From positions 50,086,293 through 50,150,292 of the forward strand of contig NC_133528.1 of assembly GCF_048544455.1 (NCBI RefSeq): a DNA stretch of 64,000 nt, in the 5' to 3' direction. The notes below the pieces were generated by a model. It saw only the letters and a program-made list of their open reading frames with translations, was not told the DNA's origin and searched no databases. A program made the translations under genes and the position numbers. This stretch comes from Silene latifolia. Taxonomy: Eukaryota > Streptophyta > Magnoliopsida > Caryophyllales > Caryophyllaceae. This document shows, piece after piece, positions 11,546 to 23,060 of the stretch (positions are counted from its first letter, which is position 1; every line of letters begins with the position of its first letter).

Positions 11546-13821
11546 GACGATTTTGGAACCTGTAACAAATGAATTTAATGAACGTAGCGAGTCTAATAAA
11601 ATGAACATGGTGTATGTATAATGGGAGCCCCAGCTGATGCTAGGTTTTGGGTGAGTAGGCGCCCTCATTTCAAAATCTTGGCCCCATGACACTTAAGCCA
11701 GTCACATGGTATGGGAATGTGGAGTCCGTGTGTCTATGTGTGATATGTATGTTAATTGTGCCGGAGCTACCTCCGGTTAAGTCTTTGTTAGAGTTAATAG
11801 GGGTGTGATCGTGGTATTTGGGCCGCGTATAGTAATCGTTGGTGAAATTAGTGGAGTTTTTGGAATGATTAGTGAGTTTATACGATGGTTATGAGATATG
11901 TGACGAAAGTTTATGTAATAGAGATGTGTGAAAATGTGGAATTGAATGTCGTGACATGAAGAGTGAACATGTAGGTGTTTGCTATAAGTTAATGATGACG
12001 GAAGTCATATACGAGTTTATAAATCCTACCGTAATTACTATGATGATAGTTATAGTATAGTTGAGTTATAATTCGAGACATAGCATATAGTAATGCATTT
12101 ATGCCTTATTTGTTGGTTGAAATTTTTCCGCTGCGTAATATTTGATTCGTGCAAAATGAATTGCTTATGATAGAATGTAAGACATGATTGAATAATTTGT
12201 TTGAAAAGTATGTATTTATGTGATAAGTGAAAGAAAGAATTGATGTTAATTATATGCTTCAAATTGAAGTGAACACGAGTTTAGTAGTATCAAGTAAAGT
12301 AAGTTTAAGTGTAATGTGATGGCGTGATTATATTTATAGAAGATTCGGTAGCAGGTAAACCGAGTCGGGTAACTTGTATAGCGTAATGTGACGTACACCT
12401 TATTCGTTGAAGAATTACGTTTTGCGTGAGTAATGGTTGTAATCCGTGATGGAGTGTGATAATTCGTGCCGAATTCCAAACTTAGTTTGGAATCGACACG
12501 CAATGTTGTTTTGCAGGAATCTTCAAGTTACTTAGTATTTCTGACCAAGTACTTAACTATACTTGACCGAGTGCGGGTGCTTACTAGACCGAATAGACCT
12601 CACTCGATCTAGTTAGGAAGCTATGATGTCGGGATGTGGGAAAAATTCCTGCAGATACTCGACGAATTAGCTCTTACTCGATCGAGTAGGGTGGTACTCG
12701 ATCGAGTACCCTAGGCACTCGATCGAGTAGGTTACTGTACAGTGAATCCTACGGGTTTCATAAAACCCCTATTCTTTCTATTTCTTCCCATTCATCCTCT
12801 ATATTTCGAGCCCTAAAGCTTGTTTCCTCTCAAAATCCTCTCAAATCTCTCATACTCTTTGGTTAGTGGTGATTCTGGGGGTTGATTTCCTTGTTTAATT
12901 TCGTTTCTTTGCTTTGATACTCGATTAAGGTATGCTTTTTTTCCTAATTTACATGGTTTATTGATTTGGATGTGTTAGAGTAAGGAGACAATCTGAAATT
13001 TTCGATTCACATGTGTAGATTAATGCTTTTAATAGTTGAAATATGATTCACATGCCTCCTTTCCATGTTTGCTTGTGATTAATTGCTGTAAATTAGGCTA
13101 GAAATTGCAAAGATTGAACCCGAAATTTCTAGGGTTTCCAAAATTGAAATTGATTTTTGGTTGTTTTACAATGGTTAGATGGTAGAATTGAGCTCTATGT
13201 ATTGTTTATATCATGTAGAAGGATAGATTTTGATGATTTTACCTTAGAAAGTTGCCTTAAAACTCCATCTTAAAAGTGCCTCAAGTGGAAATTCGTGATT
13301 TATAATTGGAATTTGGTGTGGTATATGACTGTTTAAGTGAAGATTGAACTTCAATATGATAATAGAGATGATAATTGATGAAAATATGCCCAAATTATCA
13401 CAGGTGTAAAGACCGTCTGAAAATTTTAGTTGAGTTGTTGGTCATAAAATGGAAGGTGATGATGATATGTTATAAGTTATTCTTTTTCATGAGTTAGTAA
13501 GTATGCCTTACATGTGAATAGGAGTTTGTATGGAACAACCTTAGAAGCATGCTAGGGTATCCGAATTTGTTGAGCATGTACAATCACCATTATAAATTCT
13601 TCACAACCATGGCTTATAAGTAGTGGTAAACTGAGCTTGTATGTCAAATTGGGAAAGTGTTGGTGAATGTGTGTACATAGCTTAATATTCAAGGTTAATA
13701 GCATGAATTATGTGCTTCACATGCTGATATTTGTTGGTGAATTGGTGTGCCTAACTGGGTATGTTGAGTTCAAATTACGCGAAGTAAATGTTTGCATGTT
13801 TATACAAGTTTGTTTGAATAT
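11546..13821 (+). other. Long untranslated leader of the outer element
   Basis: There is no credible gene in this 2.3 kb. It contains a palindrome cluster at 12600-12730, then CATAAAACCCC and a CT-rich tract near 12760-12860. This looks like a second copy of the LTR promoter layout. A possible splice donor (AAGGTATGC) lies near 12930. Confidence 0.6.
12600..12730. repeat. Internal TACTCGATCGAGTA cluster upstream of the ORF1-like gene
   Basis: Three clean palindromes at about 12675, 12694 and 12715, plus degenerate ones before them. A TATA-like CATAAAAC follows at about 12759 and the ORF1-like gene begins about 1.1 kb downstream. Confidence 0.85.
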
Positions 13822-15421
13822 ATGCCGAAACAGATGCCGAGACTGAACATAGGAACCCGCCAAAGTAAACGGGGGAGGGGTAATCCACCTGAGATGGGGG
13901 AAGGGAGTGGACCTGTGGTACCCGCAGAGTTCAGTACCCTTGATTGTTTTTGTTGATTTCAAGCAGAGAGAGCGTTTTGTAGCTTTACAAAAACGCAAAA
14001 TGAGACCTACAAGGTGTATAGACACTACTTTGTTGGAGGAATTGGAGATAGAGACGGACGTCCGTCACATATTTGAAACTTTGGGTCTTCTTGGGTTGTA
14101 TAGGCTGAGGAAACACACTTATCCTTTTCTTACCTTGGAGTTCATGAGCTCCTTTATCTATGACCCCGCTGGCCAGACCGTTGAGTTTCGATTGATGAAC
14201 ACTAGTTTCTTGCTTTCTATGGACCAATTTGCTTCTCACCTTGGGTTGGCCAAGCCTCCCAAGGACTCCATCACCGACATCCTATTTGAGTGCGGTGTAT
14301 GCCGCCTAATGCCTTGTCTGACCGGGAAACCAGCTCCTACCTCGAGTAACATACTGATTAATGACGTTCAGCATGTCACATTGAGGATCTTTCTCCGTTA
14401 TCTCTCGAACCTCCTTTATGATCGACCGGATATCAGTAAGCTGAACAACCATGAGGTGTTACTTCTGATGTCCTACTTGAACCCGGAGCGGACCAGGAAA
14501 GTGGTCTTTAATGCTCCTTCTATGGTTTGTGCTGCCCTTGCCTTGATGGCTACGGCCTCTTCCCGATACTTGAGTTGTGGCGCCATCGCCACTCGGTTAG
14601 CTGAAAAGCTAACCTCTTTCGAGGCTTCTTCGGAGTACGTGCCTCTAGTTACCCCAGTGCCCACCATGGACCGTGACTACTATCTCGACCTGAAATGGTT
14701 GAGGACTTTGGCTGACGGTAGCCTAGCTTGGAGGTTGTGGGGCGTGAGTTGGATGAAGATTCAAGCTCCTGAGCACCTCCCACCCACGGAGCCCTTAGAG
14801 CCGACGGTAGTGACGGTGGACTCCGATGATGAGGAGGAGGAGGAGGAGGATGATGATAGACCCCGCCATCTGCAGACCTACCTCATCGACGACACCATTC
14901 TCGAGGTGATGCCAGAGCCGAAGAAGGGAGAGAATGCGTCGGTCGTGGCAGTGGAGAGACCTAGGTTGGGGAGAGGACCCCGTCGAGCGAGGGAGAGGAC
15001 CTCAGAGACTAGGCCACGGCCGGTGGCACCACAGCAGCAGCAGCCTTTTCCATGCTACCCTTACCTCGACACCCCGGAGACGCGATCCAGCTATATGGCA
15101 GAGAGAGTGTCATCTACCTTGACACTCCGGAACATGCACGAGATGGCGTACGCTCAGAGGATAGGGACCGAGGGACCGCATCCGGTGTGGTGGAGTGGAG
15201 TTGGGGACTACACAGGGGTTTTCCATTCTTACGGGGTGGATCAGTCGACGTGGGGGACACCTCAGTCCTTTGCCTACGGTGGCTTGACTCCATGGTACGT
15301 GGGCCCGGGAGCAGGAGCAGAAGCGCACGCGGGGATTGGGTCATCGGGAGCAGGTGCTCCTGGCGGTGGTGGAGATGATGAGGTGATGGTGGAGCAGCAG
15401 CAGCAGGAGGAGGAGGAGTGA
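13822..15421 (+). CDS. ATHILA ORF1-like protein of the outer element
   Basis: One open frame from 13907 to 15421 gives 504 residues. The start is uncertain: ATG 13822 opens a basic N-terminus (MPKQMPRLNIGTRQSKRGRG) in another frame that stops near 13955, so either one frameshift joins the two or the start lies further in. From about residue 40 the text follows the ATHILA ORF-1 pattern: MRPTRCIDTTLLEELEIE, TYPFLTLEFMSSFI, FRLMNTSFLLSMDQFASHLG. The second half is low complexity, with an acidic DDEEEEEEDDD run, polyglutamine and a Gly-rich tail. The family has no established enzymatic role; a structural or envelope-like role has been suggested. It shares the motif order of the Athila protein at 19412-21016. 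It is the only gene of this element and is intact over the conserved part. It could also be read as a captured gene. Confidence 0.75.
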
Positions 15422-15689
15422 TACTCCTTGTTTTATCTTTGTTGATGGTAGTTGGTTTTAGTGGTTAGTAATGTTGTTAGACTTTGGTAGTTGTTTTTGT
15501 TGCGTATTTGATTTTGGGACTTGTATTGTTGGCCATAAGGCCGGATTTGATATTTTAACTTGTTGCAGGATGTTAGAAGTCGGGGAGTCGTCCCGACTCG
15601 ATTTATATGACAAATATGTGCATGTACGTTGCCTTATGACAGGTTGTATAGGGGAACTTGGCCTGTAGGTACTCGACAGAGTACCCCGT
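15422..15689 (+). other. 3' untranslated part of the outer element, left of the nested Athila
   Basis: Non-coding. It includes one imperfect palindrome (TACTCGACAGAGTA) directly before the Athila insertion. The last five bases, CCCGT (15685-15689), are the Athila target duplication. Confidence 0.75.
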
Positions 15690-16781
15690 TGATCGAGGCC
15701 ATTTCGTGTTCACAATTAAGTATATGTGGTCGTTGGTCAATGGTCGATACAAAACACAATTTATACTTCACAAACAACTCTACAATTAGTAAAGAGGCAA
15801 GTAAAGGTCGGATCCCAAGGGACGGGTATTGAAATGAGAATTCTATTGTAACTAGTAGTGTCTAGGGGTGTCACAAATTGGGTTGGTGTAGAAGGTCACT
15901 AAACTAAAATAACAATGAAAATAAACTAGCAAGATGAATAAAATAAGGGGTGTAAACAATTGATTAAAAGCACTAGGGTGTCATGGGATCATAGGGGAAT
16001 CATGGGATATGATCATACAAACATGTTCTCAAATTATAAGCAAGAAATTATTGTTGTGATGGATTGAGTTGGGTTATGTCTTACAATCCTAGGAAAGTTT
16101 GGGTCCCGGAGCCGAATCGATTAGATTGTACAACACCTACAAGTCGACTTAATCTTTCCTACTCAACACATGCATGGTATAATGAGACTCGAGTTGGGTT
16201 ATGTCTTACAAGTCTCATTGAAAAGATAGAAGATGATAGTAAATGCAAGGATTCATAGGCTTAGCATTTTATCAAATATAACATGTGCATGAATTGAGAT
16301 CAAAACAAGCAAGCAAATAAGATATGAAAGCATATTAATTTAAGCATGAATCATTCCCCATGTTGGTTTCCCTTAATCACCCATTAAACCCTAGCTAAGA
16401 GACTACTCACTCATTATCATGTTGATCATGCTAGCAAGGTTGTCAATCATACCAACAATATGAAACATGATGAATAAATGAAAGTAATTAACAATAATTA
16501 AAAAGGGATTAAGAGATTATACCTACTAATGATTCCAATAATAAAGCAAGAATAATAGAAGTACTTGAATCCTAGATTGAGAGGTTGTCAATCTCCCAAT
16601 AATAACCCAAATAATCTTCAATTACCCAAAATAAAGGAAGAACAAGAGAGAGATTAAAGAACTAAAACTTGGATTAAAACTTGATTAATACTTGATTACA
16701 ATATTGAAAAGAGATTTGATTGATATTCACTACACTAATTATTGATAAGAAGAACATGCTCCTCTAATTAGCCTAATGGGG

Positions 16782-16789
16782 TATTTATA
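16782..16789 (-). promoter_or_regulatory. TATA box of the Athila 3' LTR
   Basis: Minus strand TATAAATA, in the context CTATAAATACCCC, about 125 bp after the palindrome cluster in the direction of transcription. The same box in the 5' LTR is 38234-38227. Confidence 0.65.
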
Positions 16790-16913
16790 GTGAAAATTAG
16801 GGAGGATGCATTAGGGTTAACTAAGGGCTAAACTAGTAATTACACTTTTTAAGTTGAGCAAGGAGGACCCGGTATTTTCTGAGAGAAGGGCTTCTCTTTT
16901 CGTAGCTTGAAGA

Positions 16914-17108
16914 ATGAAATCCGTCTTTGCATCTTGAAATCCGTGCGGATTAGGGTCGGGACGGCCGGATTTGGGCTGTGCAATCCGAGCGGATACAGGA
17001 GAGGGACGCTCGGATTGTTGAGGGGGAATCCGAGCGGATTCCAAGGAGGGACGCTCGGATTGTCTTTGGCCGGACGGGCGGATTGTCCGCAATCCGTTCG
17101 GATTGTTG
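16914..17108. repeat. ATCCG/CGGAT palindrome cluster in the Athila LTR
   Basis: About eight copies of words such as AATCCGTGCGGATT, AATCCGAGCGGATT, GGACGCTCGGATT and GGACGGGCGGATT, roughly 20-25 bp apart. The matching cluster in the other LTR is 38358-38552. Confidence 0.88.
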
Positions 17109-17450
17109 GTGGCGTCAATTCTTCTTCTTTTCTTCCATTTTCTTCATAAATTCCTTGGGGATTTCCTTGGGGACGCAAGGATCCTTTCTCAACATTGTTC
17201 TTCTACTATAATATGTACAAAGGCCTTCTAGTCTTGTCTCTTCTTGATGCTTGGTCATTGAATACAATCAATTTAGCCTCGTTTTGCCATGAAAATGCAA
17301 GATTATTACTCCTTTCCTACCAAGGGATCAAAATCTCAAAGAATATGCAAAACAAAGAACTAAAGATAAGAAATGACCCAAATAGGCACTAAAAAGCATG
17401 GAAACAATGGTAATTCGGGGGCTAAATATGCGTCAATTATGGTCACATCA

Positions 17451-19411
17451 AATATCCCCAAACCGAACCTTTGCTCGTCCCGAGTAAAGAGGTGACAAAG
17501 ACTAGGACCAAAACTAACCTATCTTAATAATAATAGCCGATATGAGACAATTAGCGGGTCTCACTCCGCCACTTCAACTCACAACAAGACAACCATGAGG
17601 TAGGATGCCTTCTTGCAAGGCAAGGTGGGTCTTGCCAAAATGGCGACACATCCAAACATTAAGCACATAAAATCACATAATGGATGCATCTACAAAAAGA
17701 ATAGCCACTTTCCTCATCTTAAGTGGCGGAAATTATCTACAAGGGAAGCAATTCAAGGGTACACAATCCTTCATAGATGCAATTTGTTCAAACTACTAAG
17801 CCTAGAAGGATACCAATAAATCACCTCCAAGTTGTGTCAAGCTAGGGTACCTTTGTCCTCAATCGTTAAATGCTTTTGTCAAGAGTAGACTCCCTATGGT
17901 GTTAGAAACACTGGAGGATCGCGGAATTCCCCCTCTTGCCTAGACAAGAAGAAGGGTCGACCCCTCTCTACCATGCACAAAAATGGATATGATGGATAAA
18001 GGGATCGATAGATATTTGAGTTTCATTTTGGGAGTTTGCTTTTGTTTTTGTTTTTCCCCCCAATTTCTTGTGGCATTTGACATTTGAGAACACTTTCTTT
18101 GCCATTTCTTTTTGATTTTTGGCATTTCAACACTTGACAACTTTTTGCATTTCTTTTTGAACATTTTCAAAGTCACCCCAATTAGTAACGAGGGTGCCTT
18201 GTTTTTGAAGCTTTTGGAGTCTATTTTTGCTCCTCTTTTCATTTGATGCATTTTTGCAAACTTTCTTTCACTTTTCATTTCATTGAACTCAAATTGATTT
18301 CTTTTTTTTTTTTTGTGCCCATTCCCTTTTGTTGACAAAAATATGGTAGAACATGGATGATGGATGGATGGATGCATGGTTTCAAGGGTCACCTTGGAAT
18401 AAACGGTAGCCAAGGAGTTATCACACCACAAGGTACTCTTGACTAGGCCTTAAACCATGGGTCAAAGGATACTAGCATGACACATCCTAGGGTGTTTTAC
18501 AAGTATTCTAACAAGCAAAGTCTTAAGAATAAAAAGCATCTACTAGGGCCTATATACACTTGTCAAGTTTCCCAAATAGACGGTTTCTTAAAACTTTTCT
18601 AACATGCAAACTACATGCCATGATGCAACTAACATATAAACATCCTAATGCATATGATTCTACCAACTAAAATGCCAAATAAACTAAATGCAATCCTAAG
18701 TTCACATTGTTTTTACCGCATCAATCAAAATAAAGCCACATAGTCATTAACATAAAGAGAAAAAAGGAGATTGGAAAGATCATACCATGCGGTCTTCAAT
18801 ATCCTCATGTCTCGGATGTGGCGTAGTCAATCAAAGTGAACAAGGATAAAACAAACACAATATATACAAGACAATATATACAAAGGAAATGAACTTGTTT
18901 TTGGGTTTTCAATTTTCAAATTTTTATGATTTTTGAAATTTTTCAATTTTTATGGGTTTTTGAATAAAAGTTAAGTGTTAGAATTCCCATCCCCACACTA
19001 ATATGGGCATTGTCCTCAATGGCCAAAATGATGGAAATTATGCAAAGATGATGCATGATTTCTATACTAAATGCAATTCTACACTAAGCTATACTACATG
19101 ATGCATGGTTTTTGTTATGACGGAGAGGATAATTTAGATTACCTCCCGTTGTGTATGCATTAACTTCCCCAAACCGAGTGAGACACTATTGCTAATGTCC
19201 AAGGATGGGTATAGTTCATGCACACACTATGCTATGCATGAAACTAGATTGTCATTTTGGATTTTACAAATGGGAACAATAAAGAACACCTCAATGGTAC
19301 CGAGGTGTGAGTCCTTTGATGTTGCTAGGACTAAACCAACAATGATCAAAATGAAATAAAATACAAAGAGATATAGACAAACCGTGGGGGAGTAGGAATC
19401 TCCAAGGCTTG
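17451..19411 (-). other. 3' untranslated region of the Athila-like element
   Basis: No credible gene. It includes T-rich low-complexity sequence at 18000-18330 (poly(A)-rich on the element strand) and, next to the LTR, the polypurine tract ending GGTTTGGGGATATT. Confidence 0.7.
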
Positions 19412-21016
19412 CTAGTCCTCCATCATGCTATCATCATCATCACTTCCCTCATGAGAAGTGGTCACATTGCCACTTTCCTTGGCACTTTCTTCTTCACTTT
19501 CTTCCTCATCTTGTTCATCATCATCTTCACCATCTCTTTCTCCATCTCCACTTGCTTCTTCCTCAATATTATCATCAATTTCTTCACCATTTCCAACAAC
19601 CTCATTGCCTTCCACCACGTCCCTAGATGCACCCGGAAACAAGGCTTCTTTATCCGCCCAACTAGGCAAAGGACAAGATGGATCAAGGAGTCCTTGCCTA
19701 GCTAAATGTAGGAGGGGAGGATATTGAGCCAAATATGCATTCTTCCGATCTTCATAAGCTTGCTTGTGCATGGCTTGCATAAGAAGAGTGACATAGTCTT
19801 TCCCAATTTCAACTCCTTCCGGTTTGAACTCTTCATACACAAAGGGGTAAGGCGGTGTAACAATGGAAGAGGAGGGGGTTTCATGATCACTCTTTTGTTG
19901 TTGAATGATGTACTCGGCTTCTTCGGATAGGGGAAGTAGATAGTTGGTCCGGTGGACACTTAGGCGACAAATCTTCGAGGGTAAGGTGAACGATCTAGCT
20001 TCACTAGTTAGCCATCCATATTTAGTGTCAAGGGGGTTATGGGCAACCCACTTGAACTTGTTAATCATAATGTGCATATTAATAAGATGGCCACCTTCCT
20101 TTGCTTTGTACTTCTTATCCTTATTGAAATTAGGATCAAAGTGCTTAGCTAGGACCGTGACTAGGCCGCCATTTACAATAACGGTCGTACCCTTCTTCCC
20201 ATTATCAACATTAAGCCATCTATCAACCAATAGCCTCAAAGAATTGAAAGGCTTGGTGTGAATTCTTCCGACATTCAAAGCCGATTCAAGGAGAATAAAA
20301 TCAAGTTTTGTGAAATGATTGGTGTCTTTCCTAGCAATTATGGTATTTCCCACAACTTTGTGTCATACTCTTATGCCCGGATGATGGACCAAAAGAGCAC
20401 GACAAGCATGAAAATCATCAAATTTCTTCCCGGAGATTGCCTCCCAAAGAGGCTCGGGGTCATACTTTCCATAATGCTTAAGATATCTCGATTCATCGCT
20501 AAGACCCAAAATTTCACCTAATTCCTTAAAGGTAATGCGTCTACTAATGTTAGCTAGACGAAACTCAAGATTTTCCCTATCCTCAACTTTGGTGACTTTT
20601 AAAGAACTTAAGAATTCCAAGACAAGGGAAGGGTATGTCGATTCCTTTGTTTTAAACAATTTCTTCAAACCCATGGCATTGAAAAAGGCTTTTGTTTGTT
20701 CAAGAACACCCAATTTCTCCAAAGCATCTTCACATATGAATTTGGTGGATTGAATTGATTTCATAGCAAACTTGACAAATGTATTTCTATGGGTATCGGA
20801 AATAAAAGTTACCTCCGGATAATGCAAGAGTTGATCTATTACCGGAGTAGAAGGTGATGCTCCCATAGAAGTTTGTTGTTGTTGTTGCACTTCCAAGTTT
20901 GGTGTTGATACCACCATTGCCAAAGCTTTCTTTGTTTGGAGAGCTTTTTGCCTTTGAGAGAGAGCCTTTGCCTTTGGTGCCTTTGTTGCCTTTGTTGCAC
21001 CCTTTGTCCTTGCCAT
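19412..21016 (-). pseudogene. ATHILA ORF1-like protein of the nested Athila, one nonsense mutation
   Basis: A single frame of 535 codons starts at 21016 (MARTKGATKATKAPKAKALS, a basic N-terminus). It is broken only by a TGA at about 20363-20365, where the downstream frame goes on with HKVVGNTIIARKD in the same register; the lost residue is probably Trp. The conserved core has STYPSLVLEFLSSL and FRLANISRRITFKELGEILG at residues 120-190. The C-terminus is strongly acidic (DEQDEEESEEES). This is the ATHILA ORF-1 family, sometimes called envelope-like; its function is not established. A palindrome cluster and a TATA-like box lie upstream (21720-21312), suggesting its own promoter. The single stop could be a G-to-A change at a methylated site or a sequence error. 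Confidence 0.85.
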
Positions 21017-22063
21017 TTGATGAACTAACCAAGAAAAGAATCAAAAATCTTAAATTTGTAGAATGCCCAAATCGATTTGAAGGTGAAAGGCTTTGCCTTT
21101 ATGAAATCAAAAATCGACTCAAAGGTTGAAGATTTTGTTCTTGGTTTTGATTTTTATTGAAGATGGAGTGATTGATTTGTTGTTTGAAGGATGGTTTGAT
21201 TTGATTTTGGTGGATTTTGTTGAGGGTTTTTGTTTTTGTGATGGAGAGGATGAGGGTTTTGATGTTTAGGGTAGTGTTTATGAATGAATGAATGAAGGAA
21301 TGAAGGTGGGAGGGTATTTAAAGAAGTCGAAATTTTCGAAAACGCAGGGGCAATCCGTGCGGATTAGGCCCAATCCGTGCGGATTCTGCAGCCTTCAAAA
21401 TTTTTAAGCTCGCCTAAAGACGGGCGGATTCTGGGGAATCCGCTCGGATTCTTCTGTGATGGGACGGGCGGATTTTCTTCAGGACGGACGGATTTCAGTC
21501 CAGAGAAATTTCTTTGTTTTCTTCAGCTGCAAAGACGGGCGTCTTCTTCACAAGACGGACGGATTCTATGAGACGGGCGTCTTTCCAGAAATCCGCTCGG
21601 ATTCTTCAACAGTCAAGAAATTTTCAATTTTAGCTCAGCTCAGGACGGGCGTCTTTTGGTCAGGACGCTCGGATTGTTGAAGACGGGCGGATTTGGTACA
21701 ATCCGCTCGGATTCTGGTCCTTTGTACCCGGATTCATTCCATTCGTGCACAATGCATTTCCCTTTACCATTCTTCCATTCTTCTTCATTTCTTGTGTTCT
21801 TCATTGTGGGGGCACTACTAAGGCATGAATAGCCTAGGCAATTCCCATCCCCACACTAAGGTAAGGCACTACACATCAATTGAAGTCGTTAGTCCCTCCC
21901 TCACTTCTCTCTTACATGACAATTATTTTGATCAAAGTAAATAAAAATCCAAAAATGACAAAAAAATGCAATACAAAAATTGAAATGTAAGTTAGGGAGT
22001 TAGAAATATTTACAAGTGGTGGTTTAGGGAGGACTCCACCAAACTCTCATTCTTGATGAGATG
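21017..22063 (-). promoter_or_regulatory. Intergenic region with a probable internal promoter for the ORF1-like gene
   Basis: Read on the minus strand: the protease stop at 22064, a non-coding stretch, the palindrome cluster 21720-21350, TTTAAATACCC at 21323-21312, then the ORF1-like start at 21016. The layout copies that of the Athila LTR (cluster, then TATA about 30-125 bp later). Confidence 0.55.
21350..21720. repeat. Internal ATCCG/CGGAT palindrome cluster
   Basis: At least twelve copies of ATCCGTGCGGAT, ATCCGCTCGGATT and GACGGGCGGATT-type words, the same vocabulary as in the LTR but a larger cluster. Confidence 0.88.
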
Positions 22064-23060
22064 TCAAGGGGGCATGTTCAAGGTGTTGTTGATGTTGCTC
22101 AACACCTTGAAGAAGTAATCAAAAGCTTGTTCATTATTGTGGTAGAGGTCCTCAATAGACCGTGCCCCTTGTTGTTGATCATGATCGATGGCATGCCCAA
22201 TGTAGGGATTAAAAATCCCTTCAAACTCGTCGTCCCAAAGACCACAAACTTCATTGAGTTGATCATTGAAAATCTCTTGCTTAGATGGAGACAACTCTCC
22301 TAATTTCTTCTCTTGGCCAATGAGGCCATCCTCTTCTTCCTTGGTTGATTTTGATGAGCTTTGTAAGCTCTCCTTGTCACAATTCACTTGCTCTTTGAAT
22401 GGAGCATCTTCAATTTTCTTCCTCCATTGGAGTTCCGATTTCTTCCTTTCATCTTTTCGGCTATAATGATCAATCATGAAACATGGCTCATGTAAACGAG
22501 GAGCTCTCATGGTTTTGTCAAGATTAAAAGTTATGCTTTCATCTCCCACTTCTAGAGTGAGCTCTCCATGTTTCACATCAATCACCGCACCCGCGGTGTG
22601 TAGGAAAGGTCTTCCTAAGATGATTGGAATGTTGGAATCTTCCTCCATATCAACAATGACAAAGTCTACCGGGATGAAAAACTTCCCAATTCGCACGGGG
22701 ACATCTTCCCATATCCCTAATGGTGTCTTCGTCGATCTATCGGCCATTTGAAGTGTGATATTGGTGCATTTAAGCTCTCCCATTCCCAACCTTTTACTCA
22801 CCGAGTACGGCATGACACTCACACTAGCCCCTAGATCACATAAGGCTTTGTTGATCGTCGTGTCGCCAATGGTACACGGTATTGAGAAGCTTCCCGGATC
22901 CTTTAACTTTGGAGGTGAACTCCCTTGAAGTATTGCACTACTCACCTTAGTGAAGGCGATAGTCTCAAGTTTCCGGATCGACTTCTTCTTTGTGAGGATA
23001 TCTTTCATGTACTTTGCATAGGCCGGAACGTGATTGATTAATTCCGTGAAAGGAATTGAG
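22064..23060 (-). CDS. Athila protease (C-terminal part of gag-protease)
   Basis: Retroviral-type aspartic protease that would process the gag precursor. The open text begins at the junction 23060 (IPFTELINHVPAYAKYMKD, the usual run-in to Athila protease) with no start codon of its own, because the upstream part was lost. The catalytic signature is CDLGASVSVMPYSV, with DLGA as is usual in Athila instead of DTGA. The flap-side and closing motifs ADRSTKTPLGIWEDV and IILGRPFLHTAGAVID follow. The frame runs on in a charged tail and stops at 22064 without entering reverse transcriptase. The left end of the Copia complex abuts it at 23061. Confidence 0.85.

Larger units (their letters stand above)
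15690..17450 (-). repeat. 3' LTR of the Athila-like element
   Basis: It pairs with 37135-38892 and has TG/CA ends on the minus strand (TGATGTGACC ... CGATCA). On that strand it holds the ATCCG palindrome cluster (17108-16914), then a TATA box at 16789-16782. The polypurine tract GGTTTGGGGATATT lies just outside it at about 17464-17451. Confidence 0.93.

Noticed and set aside
14934-15378. Several overlapping frames on both strands inside the ORF1-like gene
   Set aside because: They are shadows of the GC-richer, low-complexity C-terminal part of the gene at 13907-15421.
13907-15421. Interpretation as a host gene
   Set aside because: It lies between the two LTRs of one element with matching target duplications and resembles the ATHILA ORF1-like family, so it belongs to the transposon.
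17940-18431. Lysine-rich open frame of 163 codons, minus strand
   Set aside because: It comes from the T-rich low-complexity 3' untranslated region of the Athila element; no start context, no motif.
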